21,103 bases of DNA. Origin: JASFQI01 sp050115555 (GTDB taxonomy: Bacteria; Desulfobacterota; DSM-4660; Desulfatiglandales; HGW-15). Positions 14,474 through 21,103 of this stretch are shown in pieces. The notes below the pieces were generated by a model. The model worked only from the letters and a program-made list of their open reading frames with translations, was not told the origin of the DNA and made no database searches. Each line of letters starts with the position of its first letter. Within the stretch, counting starts at the first letter, position 1. The stretch spans positions 1 through 21,103 of the forward strand of contig JASFQI010000043.1 of NCBI GenBank assembly GCA_050115555.1, read 5' to 3'. Made by a program: the position numbers and the translations under genes.

Positions 14474-15550
14474 ATGGCCGAAAAAACAAAAAAGGCAAAG
14501 AAAGAAGCGGTAAGAGACCGGTATGCCGAGGCAGGCGTGGATATCGATGCGGGGAATCGGCTGATCGATCTGATTCGCCCTGTGGTGAACAGGACCTTCC
14601 GCTCCGGTGTGATCACGGACATTGGCGGTTTTGCGGGAATTTTTTCCCTTCAGGCCCAGGACTACAAGAACCCGGTGCTGGTGGCTTCCACGGACGGGGT
14701 CGGGACGAAGCTGAAGATTGCGTTCATGATGGACAAGCACGATACCGTGGGAATCGATCTGGTGGCCATGTGCGTAAACGACATCATGGTCCAGGGCACC
14801 AACCCGTTGTTCATGCTGGATTACCTGTCCATGGGAAAGCTGGACACAAGCAAGGCAGTAGACATCATCAAAGGGATCGCCGTGGGCTGTACGGAGGCCC
14901 GATGCAGTCTTATCGGGGGCGAATCAGCAGAAATGCCGGGTTTTTACCCTGATGGGGAGTATGATCTGGCAGGTTTTGTGGTGGGAATCGGAGACAACGA
15001 GAACCTCCTCGACGGCTCGGAAATCGCCGTGGGGTGCCAGCTCATCGGAATCGCATCCAGTGGGCTTCACAGCAATGGATACTCCCTCGTTCGGAAGGTT
15101 TTTTTCGAGGAGCTGCACATGGCCGTGTCCGACTACGTGGAAGAGTTCGGGCGGACCCTGGGGGAGGAGCTCCTGGAGCCCACGCGCATCTATGCGCGGG
15201 ACATCAGCAATCTGCGCCGGGACTTCCAGATTTACGGCATCTCACACATCACCGGCGGCGGCCTTGTGGACAACCTGCCGCGCATTCTCCCGTCCCAGTG
15301 TAAGGCGATCATTCGCTCGTCCAGCTGGACCCCGCCCCCGATTTTTCAGGTGCTCCAGAAGGAAGGAGGCATCTCCTCCAGGGAGATGATGCGCACGTTC
15401 AACAACGGTGTCGGGTTGGTCCTGGTGGTGAACGATACGGACACGGACGAGATCCTGCTTCGGCTCAAGGCCATGGGAGAAACCGCCTACCACCTGGGCA
15501 GCGTGGAGGCGCGAAGCGAGGACGAGGAACCCATCTCCTTTGTGTCGTGA
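14474..15550 (+). CDS. purM: PurM, phosphoribosylformylglycinamidine cyclo-ligase (AIR synthetase)
   Basis: The 358-residue enzyme closes the imidazole ring of FGAM using ATP to give AIR, the fifth step of purine synthesis in the cytoplasm. Diagnostic segments are STDGVGTKLKIA (about 72-83), GIDLVAMCVNDIMVQGTNPL (93-112), IGGESAEMPGFY (147-158) and the late glycine-rich ISHITGGGLVDNLPRILP. The start at 14474 follows GAGGAGCGGG. Readings from further upstream cross the promoter and are unsupported. The first 14 residues are lysine-rich, slightly longer than usual. DUF523 and tatA genes follow on the same strand, probably in one transcript. No other purine gene is nearby. Confidence 0.97.
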   Translation: MAEKTKKAKKEAVRDRYAEAGVDIDAGNRLIDLIRPVVNRTFRSGVITDIGGFAGIFSLQAQDYKNPVLVASTDGVGTKLKIAFMMDKHDTVGIDLVAMCVNDIMVQGTNPLFMLDYLSMGKLDTSKAVDIIKGIAVGCTEARCSLIGGESAEMPGFYPDGEYDLAGFVVGIGDNENLLDGSEIAVGCQLIGIASSGLHSNGYSLVRKVFFEELHMAVSDYVEEFGRTLGEELLEPTRIYARDISNLRRDFQIYGISHITGGGLVDNLPRILPSQCKAIIRSSSWTPPPIFQVLQKEGGISSREMMRTFNNGVGLVLVVNDTDTDEILLRLKAMGETAYHLGSVEARSEDEEPISFVS

Positions 15551-15653
15551 GCCGGCTTCGAGCGATTTCTCCCGTCCCTGCACTCGGCTCATGATGAGAA
15601 GCGGAGGCGCTCTTCTGCTCAGGCCGGAAGAGGCGAGAGGAAAAAGGAGTCCC

Positions 15654-16241
15654 ATGCCCGAGGAACAGGACCGGGTATCGAAAGGTGTCGAAGGGGAGGG
15701 CCTTACCCGGGAAAGGCCGTGCATGCTGGTGAGTGCCTGCCTCCTCGGAGTTCGGTGCCGCTATGACGGAAGGGACAGCGAGGCCCCGGCACTGGTGGGT
15801 CGCGTCCACGATTTCATGCCTCTTGCGGTGTGCCCGGAGCAGTTGGGCGGCCTCTCAACGCCCAGGCCTCCAGCGACGATTCAAGGAGGGGACGGCCGGG
15901 ATGTTCTGGAAGGAAATGCACGTCTCTGGAACGAACGGGGTGAGGACGTCACGGCTTTGTTTTTAAAGGGCGCGCAAGAGACCCTGAGGCTTGCTCGAAT
16001 CTGCCGCGCGCGTGTCGCCCTTTTCAAGGACCGAAGCCCCTCGTGCGGGCTGAACACCCCGTATTGCGAGCGCCCGGGCGGCGGCATGGGCGTGACCGCC
16101 GCCCTGCTTCAGGCCGAGGGCATTCGGATTGTGGAAATCAGGCCCGACAGCGCGTTCCCGCCCCAGGATCTCGCCGATGACCGGGAGCTGTGGGGCGGCG
16201 GGGGGGCGTTCCTTCAGAAATCCATGCCCCCTGTTTCCTGA
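15654..16241 (+). CDS. DUF523 / TudS-like protein (possible tRNA thiouridine desulfidase)
   Basis: The 195-residue protein belongs to DUF523. The motifs are SACLLGVRCRYDG (27-39), VCPEQLGGLSTPR (59-71), LFKDRSPSCG (123-132) and a glycine-rich GGGMGVTAALLQ (142-153). Cysteines at 29, 35, 60 and 131 stand in the conserved places. Characterised DUF523 proteins named TudS use a [4Fe-4S] cluster to remove sulfur from thiouracil or thiouridine. That activity is plausible here but not proven, since many members are untested. The start at 15654 has a strong AAAAAGGAG site and gives an N-terminal extension of about 23 residues ahead of the usual start near MLVSACLLG. It lies 103 bases after purM and 46 bases before tatA. 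Confidence 0.88.
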   Translation: MPEEQDRVSKGVEGEGLTRERPCMLVSACLLGVRCRYDGRDSEAPALVGRVHDFMPLAVCPEQLGGLSTPRPPATIQGGDGRDVLEGNARLWNERGEDVTALFLKGAQETLRLARICRARVALFKDRSPSCGLNTPYCERPGGGMGVTAALLQAEGIRIVEIRPDSAFPPQDLADDRELWGGGGAFLQKSMPPVS

Positions 16242-16287
16242 ATCGAGAATCGGGAAACGGAAAAGGCATTTCACAGGAGGGTGCAAC

Positions 16288-16602
16288 ATGTTTGGTCTGG
16301 GACCCTGGGAGCTCATTCTGATCGGTGTCCTTCTTTTCCTCGTGTTCGGCGCAAAACGGATTCCGGAGATCGGCAAGGGGTTGGGCGGTGCCGTGCGCGA
16401 GTTCAAGGGGATCAAGAAAGAGATGCAGGCGGATAAAAAGGACTCATCCGGGACCGATGCAAAGGAGGATGAGAAGCAGGATCCCGACCCCGAGAGCCTG
16501 GAACGCAAGATGGCCGGGAAGTTGCTGAATCGGGCTCCGGGCGTGAAGCAGGCAATGAATGTCAAAAAAAAGGTGGATCAGGTTCGAAAGATTGTGAAGT
16601 AA
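16288..16602 (+). CDS. tatA: Twin-arginine translocase subunit, TatA/TatB family
   Basis: The 104-residue protein has a short N-terminal membrane helix (about 7-20), then the hinge FGAKRIPEIGKGLG (20-33) and an amphipathic helix (about 34-48). A highly charged tail follows. This is the standard TatA/E/B plan for moving folded proteins across the inner membrane. The FGxKxxPE hinge fits TatA, but the tail is longer than in many TatA proteins and TatB cannot be excluded. CAGGAGG precedes the ATG at 16288. No tatC is in the window, so the partner is elsewhere. It lies at the end of the purM-DUF523 group and converges with the acyl-CoA synthetase gene 73 bases away. Confidence 0.9.
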   Translation: MFGLGPWELILIGVLLFLVFGAKRIPEIGKGLGGAVREFKGIKKEMQADKKDSSGTDAKEDEKQDPDPESLERKMAGKLLNRAPGVKQAMNVKKKVDQVRKIVK

Positions 16603-16675
16603 AATCGACTCCGAATGCCGAAACCGGGCTTCTCGAGGACCCCGAGGTGTCGACGAAACGCCTCTGCACTCGAGG

Positions 16676-18307
16676 TCACGGCCCGGCGGGTCCCGACGGG
16701 CCGCCGGTGTCGCCCCCCAGGTATTCCTTCTCCGCCATCCGGGCCATCTTGAACTTCTGGACCTTTCCCGTCCGGGTCATGGGGAAGGCCTCGACCTGCT
16801 TGTAGTAGCGGGGCGCCCGCTCCCGACCCACCCGGGATTCGACGAGCTTTCGGACGCGATCCGGAGGAAGCGCCTTCTTCCCCCGAACGCGAAACCACGC
16901 GGCGATTTCCTGCCCCTGTTCCGGGTGAGGAAAACCAAAGACCTGGGCCTCGCTGATTTCGGGAATGCTGTAAAGGATTTCCTCCAGCTCGGTGGGGTGG
17001 ATGCGGATCCCGTCCCGGACGATGACGTCCTTCAGTCGCCCTGTAATTTTCACGTACCCCCTCCGATCCATTTGTCCGAGATCCCCGGAGTGAAACCAGC
17101 CGTTTCGGTCCACAGCGGCTGCCGTGGCTGCCGGCATCCGGTAGTACTCCTTCATCAGGAACCCGCGTATGCAAAGCTCCCCCTCTTTTCCGGGAGGAAG
17201 GTCGTCGTCCGTTTCAGGGTCCGTGATTCGGACCTCGTTCACCGGCAGAGGGGTCCCAATGGTGCCGGTTCGGAGTTCCAGCGGGTCGTCCGGATGGGTC
17301 ATCGTGATCCAGGATGCGGTTTCCGTAATGCCGTATGCGACGGTAATGTCACTCACGCCCACCTCGCTGTAAATGCGCTTCATGAGCTCCATGGGGCAGG
17401 GCGCGCCGCCCAGGGTTCCTTTGGTCACCGAGCGCCATTTCTTCGCGTTGAATCGAGGGTGATCCAGGAGGGCGATGAGCATGCTGGGGGATCCATACAC
17501 GGCTGTACATGCCTCCCGATCCAGAGCGCGAAGCACCCGTTCCGGATCGAAGGTGCGGCAGGGCATGACCAGGGCGGCCCCTCGAAGAAGGCCGGCCAAA
17601 GCGATGCAGGTATTGCCGAACATGTGAAACAGGGGGAAGAAAAGGCAGAGTCGGTCGCGGGGGCCGATTCCCTGACGGTCCGTGGAGGCCATGGATTTGT
17701 TGATCAGGGCCAGGTGGTCCAGCACGACGCCTTTGGGACGTCCCGTGGTCCCGGAGGTGTACATGATGGCTAGGGGGTCCTCCGGCCCAACCTGCCCCTC
17801 TCGTTCCTCGAGTTGCCCGGCGGGAAGGTCGTCTCCCATGGCCATCAGTTCGGTCCAGAGGATCGTGTCCGGGAAGGATGTGTCCGAAACGACGATGACG
17901 TGCTCGAGCCTGGGGAGTCGATAGCGTTCGGACTGGATCAGGTGGATGTACTCTTCCGCCTCGAGCCCGCGGGTCAGGACGGTGACCCGGGCCTCGGATT
18001 GCTCCAGGATAAAGTGCAGATCCTCGCGTTCGGCCCCCGGATCGATGGGCACCATTACGGCCCCGATGCGGGCAAGCGCGATCTGGGCGACGATCCATTC
18101 GGGGATGTTGGGTGCCCACAGGGCCACGCGGTCGCCCTTGCTCACACCCACGTGCAGGAGACCTCTGGCTACGCGCTCGACCTCACACTGGAGCAACTGG
18201 TGGGTGAACCGGGTGTTCGATTCCGTGTGGATCAGGGCATCGTTTCTCGGGTAGGCGCGACTGACGTCGGTCAGCAATTCACCCACGGTCTTTTGGACGG
18301 TTTTCAT
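16676..18307 (-). CDS. AMP-forming acyl-CoA synthetase / fatty-acid-CoA ligase family
   Basis: The 543-residue adenylate-forming enzyme activates a carboxylic acid with ATP and couples it to CoA. Core motifs are YTSGTTGRPKG (183-193), YGITET (325-330), HSGDLG (406-411) and the adenylation lysine in TRTGKVQKF (511-519, Lys515). The hinge region reads KDVIVRDGIRIHPTELEEIL (about 426-445), where most relatives have a GGxN/GGxK-I-P form, an unusual variant. Substrate cannot be read from sequence; medium or long-chain acids are likely from overall similarity. GGGAGG lies about 9 bases before the ATG at 18307. A longer reading to 18553 adds a low-complexity, unconserved stretch and is rejected. It is divergent from the ABC-F gene. 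Confidence 0.93.
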   Translation of the reverse strand: MKTVQKTVGELLTDVSRAYPRNDALIHTESNTRFTHQLLQCEVERVARGLLHVGVSKGDRVALWAPNIPEWIVAQIALARIGAVMVPIDPGAEREDLHFILEQSEARVTVLTRGLEAEEYIHLIQSERYRLPRLEHVIVVSDTSFPDTILWTELMAMGDDLPAGQLEEREGQVGPEDPLAIMYTSGTTGRPKGVVLDHLALINKSMASTDRQGIGPRDRLCLFFPLFHMFGNTCIALAGLLRGAALVMPCRTFDPERVLRALDREACTAVYGSPSMLIALLDHPRFNAKKWRSVTKGTLGGAPCPMELMKRIYSEVGVSDITVAYGITETASWITMTHPDDPLELRTGTIGTPLPVNEVRITDPETDDDLPPGKEGELCIRGFLMKEYYRMPAATAAAVDRNGWFHSGDLGQMDRRGYVKITGRLKDVIVRDGIRIHPTELEEILYSIPEISEAQVFGFPHPEQGQEIAAWFRVRGKKALPPDRVRKLVESRVGRERAPRYYKQVEAFPMTRTGKVQKFKMARMAEKEYLGGDTGGPSGPAGP

Positions 18308-18545
18308 GAGGAAGTCCTCCCGGACCAAATGCAGCCATGCAGTCGAGCCTTTGGCGAATGGCATTCCTCCCGCCCGGGAAAGGATTCGCAGCGATCCGAT
18401 TCGAGGGCGGAAAGGGATCGGTATTTGCGGGCAGTGCAGCCTGAAGATGCTTCGCTCGCGCATTCCGCCCCCGCCTTGGAGGGACTGCGGGGTCAGCGGG
18501 CGATATCCGTACCGGCGAAATCCCAGGTCGTTTCGGTTCCCCGGT

Positions 18546-18559
18546 CCCGCCATGGCGGG
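18546..18559. repeat. 14-bp perfect palindrome in the divergent intergenic region
   Basis: CCCGCCATGGCGGG is a perfect 14-base palindrome flanked by CCGG on both sides (18541-18544 and 18563-18566). It lies 81 bases before the ABC-F start and 239 bases before the acyl-CoA synthetase start. An operator role is possible, but chance is also plausible in GC-rich DNA. The rest of the 332-base gap (18308-18639) shows no gene; no convincing -35/-10 pair was found on either strand. Confidence 0.4.
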
Positions 18560-18639
18560 TCTGCCGGGGGATTCAAACCTTGCCGATTTCGCTTATTCAT
18601 TGTAAACCAGGAGCGCAAAGGGAGCAAGCGGCCAATACC

Positions 18640-20607
18640 ATGAGCCTCGTCAACATTATTGATCTCACCCACGGCTATTCCGGGCGATTCCTCTTCGAGC
18701 ACGTCCATTTCCAGGTGGAGGCGGGCGACAAGATCGGCCTCGTGGGCCCCAACGGGTCCGGGAAGACGACTCTCCTGCGCCTGTTGTCCGGCGAGACCAC
18801 GCCGGAAGCCGGCACCATCCGCATTTCCGAAGGAACACGAATCGGTTACCTCGCCCAGGACGTTCTGGAAACCCAGGAGGACGAACTTCTTAGGTCCCTT
18901 CTGGGCAGCGTTCCCGGAAGGGCCCGTCTTGAGAGGCAGGCAAGGCAGAAGGAGGCCGACATCGAAAACGGGACCCGGCGCGAGGAACAGGAGAAGCTCG
19001 CGGCCGAACTCGCCGAGATCCATCTGGAGATGCACCACCTGGATGCCCGATACCCGAGGCACGAGGCCGAAAAGATCCTCGTGGGCCTGGGTTTTTCAGA
19101 GAGTGACTTCACCCGCCCTATTTCCGCCCTGAGCGGGGGGTGGAAGATGCGGGCGGCACTCGCGGGGTTGCTCTATCGAAAGCCCGATCTCATGCTCCTG
19201 GACGAGCCCACGAACCACCTGGACATCCCGTCGGTTCGGTGGCTCGAGCAGTTTCTGGACGGATACCGGGGCGCCTTGGTTCTGGTGAGTCACGACCGGG
19301 ATTTTCTGAACCGCCGAATTCAGCGCGTGGTCAGCTTTGAGGAGGAAGGCCTTCGATTCTACACCGGCGACTACGATACCTATGTCATGGCGCGTGAGGA
19401 GGAAAGGAAGACCCTGGAAAACCGCGCCCGGAATCAGGAGATGAAGGTCAAGGAGGCCCAGCGGTTCATTGAGCGATTCCGCTCCAAGGCCACCAAGGCG
19501 CGGCAGGCGCAGAGCAAGCTCAAGCTGGTCCGGAAAATGGAGCTGGTCAATACCCACCGCAGGAGCAAGAAGATCCGGTTCCATTTTCCAGAGGTCCCGC
19601 GGAGCGGGCGTGTAGTGGCAAGTATCGAAGGTGTGTCCAAACGCTACGGCGAGCACGTCCTGTATGATCGTCTGGATTTGAAAATCCTTCGTGGAGAGAG
19701 GATCGCCCTGATCGGACCCAACGGCTCCGGAAAAACCACGCTATTGAAGATGGTGGAGGGAGAGGTCGAGCCGGATGAGGGACGGATTCAGCTCGGTCAC
19801 GGCGTGGTCAAGAGCTACTATGCCCAGCATCATTCAGATATGCTCGATGCACGGAGAACGGTGCTCGAGGAGGTCTACCGAGTGGTTCCGCACGAGTCCG
19901 TGAGCGTGGTCCGCGGGGTCTGCGGGGCTTTCCTTTTTCCGGGTGAGGATGTGGACAAGGCCGTGGGCGTGCTCTCAGGCGGGGAGAAAGCCCGTGTGTG
20001 CCTGGCGAGGATCCTGGTCAAGCCCGGAAATTTTCTGGTCATGGACGAACCCACAAATCACCTGGACCTGATTTCATCGGAGATCCTGATCGAGGCGCTG
20101 CGCGACTTTTCCGGAACCCTCCTCTTCGTTTCCCACAATCAGGCGTTCATCAACCGGTTGGCCACCAAGATCTGGGATCTCCGTAGCGGTGAGCTCATGG
20201 AGTATCCTGGAACGCTGGAAGACTACTATGCGCAGCTCGAACGGGCTGAGTCCGGGGATTTCGAGGCGCCGAACGACATCCAGGCGACCGACACGGAAGA
20301 GCGAAGCACGCGGAATCGCAAAGAGATACGAAGGGAGCGCGCCGAGCAGAGACGCCGGGTTCAGAAGAAGATCCTTCCTTTGGAGACCTCGCTGCGTCGG
20401 ATCGAGGAGCAGATCCAGGAGCTGGAGGCGCGGCAGAAGGAACTGGAGCAGGCCCTGGTGGATCCGGAGTTGTTCCGGGACGAGTCCCGAAGCGTACCGA
20501 TTCTCAAGGAGTACGATCGCCTGAAGCTCGCCCTGGAAGATCTCATGGAGGATTGGGAAAAAAGGCAGACGGATTTGGAGGCCGCCCGAAGAGAACTCAT
20601 GGAATGA
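18640..20607 (+). CDS. ABC-F family ATPase (ribosome-associated, Uup/YdiF type)
   Basis: The 655-residue soluble protein has two ATP-binding cassettes and no membrane helix. Cassette 1 has GPNGSGKT at 36-43, signature LSGGWKMR at 164-171 and LMLLDEPTNHLD at 184-195. Cassette 2 has GPNGSGKT at 359-366, LSGGEKAR at 445-452 and LVMDEPTNHLD at 466-476. A charged linker (about 250-315) is the P-site tRNA interaction motif region, and a coiled coil fills about 560-650. ABC-F proteins act at the ribosomal E-site in translation or antibiotic protection; the subgroup here is uncertain. The ATG at 18640 fits the family start, with GGGAG 15 bases upstream, a rather long spacing. A TTG at 18580 would add 20 unconserved residues. 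It converges with the next gene 22 bases downstream. Confidence 0.95.
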   Translation: MSLVNIIDLTHGYSGRFLFEHVHFQVEAGDKIGLVGPNGSGKTTLLRLLSGETTPEAGTIRISEGTRIGYLAQDVLETQEDELLRSLLGSVPGRARLERQARQKEADIENGTRREEQEKLAAELAEIHLEMHHLDARYPRHEAEKILVGLGFSESDFTRPISALSGGWKMRAALAGLLYRKPDLMLLDEPTNHLDIPSVRWLEQFLDGYRGALVLVSHDRDFLNRRIQRVVSFEEEGLRFYTGDYDTYVMAREEERKTLENRARNQEMKVKEAQRFIERFRSKATKARQAQSKLKLVRKMELVNTHRRSKKIRFHFPEVPRSGRVVASIEGVSKRYGEHVLYDRLDLKILRGERIALIGPNGSGKTTLLKMVEGEVEPDEGRIQLGHGVVKSYYAQHHSDMLDARRTVLEEVYRVVPHESVSVVRGVCGAFLFPGEDVDKAVGVLSGGEKARVCLARILVKPGNFLVMDEPTNHLDLISSEILIEALRDFSGTLLFVSHNQAFINRLATKIWDLRSGELMEYPGTLEDYYAQLERAESGDFEAPNDIQATDTEERSTRNRKEIRRERAEQRRRVQKKILPLETSLRRIEEQIQELEARQKELEQALVDPELFRDESRSVPILKEYDRLKLALEDLMEDWEKRQTDLEAARRELME

Positions 20608-20629
20608 GAGCGAAGTTGCGGATGGAGGG

Positions 20630-21025
20630 TTAGTCTCCCGCGAGCTCGCTGATGTTTTCGACCGTTTCCGTAAATCGTCTGGCCAGAGTCCGAATCAACC
20701 CGCGGAGCTGAGGGGAAAGGGCTTCGATCTCCCGATCCAGTCGGGCCGTGTCGAGAATACCCACTTTCACGGGTCCGTCGGCCTCCACGCTGGTGGCCCG
20801 GGCCTTGTCCCGCTTTTGAAACAAGGGCATTTCACCGAAGATCGATCCTTCGCTGAGCGTTCCGAGCGTTATAATGCCTTTTGGGGTGCGCTTTTTCATT
20901 TTAACCTGGCCTTCCAGGACGATGAACACCCAGTCCCCGATGCTGTTTTCCTCGATAATGACTTTCTTATCGGGGTAGTCCTGTTCGTCCACCATGTAGC
21001 CGTATACCACACTGTCAATCGCCAT
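20630..21025 (-). CDS. Stand-alone cyclic nucleotide-binding domain protein
   Basis: This 131-residue protein is essentially one CRP-type cNMP-binding domain. A beta roll (VIIEENSIGDWVFIVLEGQV, about 22-41) leads to the phosphate-binding cassette region GSIFGEMPLFQKRDKARATS (about 60-79). The cassette keeps FGEMPLF and the RA-T/S ending. No DNA-binding helix-turn-helix follows; the remaining tail (about 95-131) is a helix of LRGLIRTLARRFTETVENI type. It may bind cAMP, cGMP or another ligand and act through a protein partner; the target is unknown. The ATG at 21025 has GGAG upstream. The 78 bases to the window edge contain no clear promoter, and it converges with the ABC-F gene. Confidence 0.88.
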   Translation of the reverse strand: MAIDSVVYGYMVDEQDYPDKKVIIEENSIGDWVFIVLEGQVKMKKRTPKGIITLGTLSEGSIFGEMPLFQKRDKARATSVEADGPVKVGILDTARLDREIEALSPQLRGLIRTLARRFTETVENISELAGD

Positions 21026-21103
21026 GGAATTCTCCGCACTAGCAGTTTGTCGGACTTGCCGGGCTCCGCAGAGTACAGCAAGTTTGGGGAAAATGGCTCC
21101 TAA

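Noticed and set aside
16680..16702. GC-rich hairpin at the end of the acyl-CoA synthetase gene, considered as a terminator
   Set aside because: It lies inside the last codons (Gly-Pro-rich tail) and has no T-run on either side.
18308..18553. N-terminal extension of the acyl-CoA synthetase
   Set aside because: The added 82 residues resemble no acyl-CoA synthetase sequence, and a strong ribosome site precedes the ATG at 18307.

Overview
This GC-rich window looks like the chromosome of a motile Gram-negative bacterium, most likely a Desulfobacterota ('Deltaproteobacteria') member. That placement is an inference from gene content: a sigma-54-controlled flagellar cluster, a DUF4388 protein, a DUF523 protein, a TatA-type protein, an acyl-CoA synthetase and a stand-alone cyclic-nucleotide-binding protein. 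No rRNA, tRNA, CRISPR array, insertion sequence or prophage gene was seen.

Region 1 (about 1-6170, minus strand) is the classical basal-body and export operon, read right to left as flgB, flgC, fliE, fliF, fliG, fliH, fliI, fliJ. fliJ is cut by the left edge of the window. Several junctions overlap or nearly touch: flgB/flgC, fliF/fliG, fliG/fliH and fliH/fliI.

Region 2 (about 6170-11310, minus strand) is a second, regulatory and structural flagellar unit. It encodes a small exported protein, a large exported TPR protein with a beta-rich N-terminus, and a sigma-54 activator whose receiver domain has lost its phosphorylation residues (FleQ/FlrA style). Both minus-strand units start with a GG-N10-GC sigma-54 promoter. 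Each promoter has an upstream GTCA-N6-TGAC element resembling the Pseudomonas FleQ box. The simplest reading is a self-reinforcing flagellar circuit in which the activator drives its own operon and the flgB operon. The TPR protein resembles the PflA type of motor scaffold in architecture only.

Region 3 (about 11410-16602, plus strand) carries a rhomboid protease fused to a DnaJ C-terminal-like domain. It is followed by a terminator, a DUF4388 protein with a small membrane protein, purM behind a good sigma-70-like promoter, a DUF523/TudS-like protein and a TatA/B-type protein.

Region 4 (about 16676-21103) has a minus-strand acyl-CoA synthetase divergent from a plus-strand ABC-F ATPase, with a 14-bp perfect palindrome in the 332-bp gap. 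A convergent minus-strand cyclic-nucleotide-binding protein closes the window.

The points most worth following up are the paired sigma-54 promoter/FleQ-box arrangement, the exported TPR protein and its small partner, and the rhomboid-DnaJ fusion.
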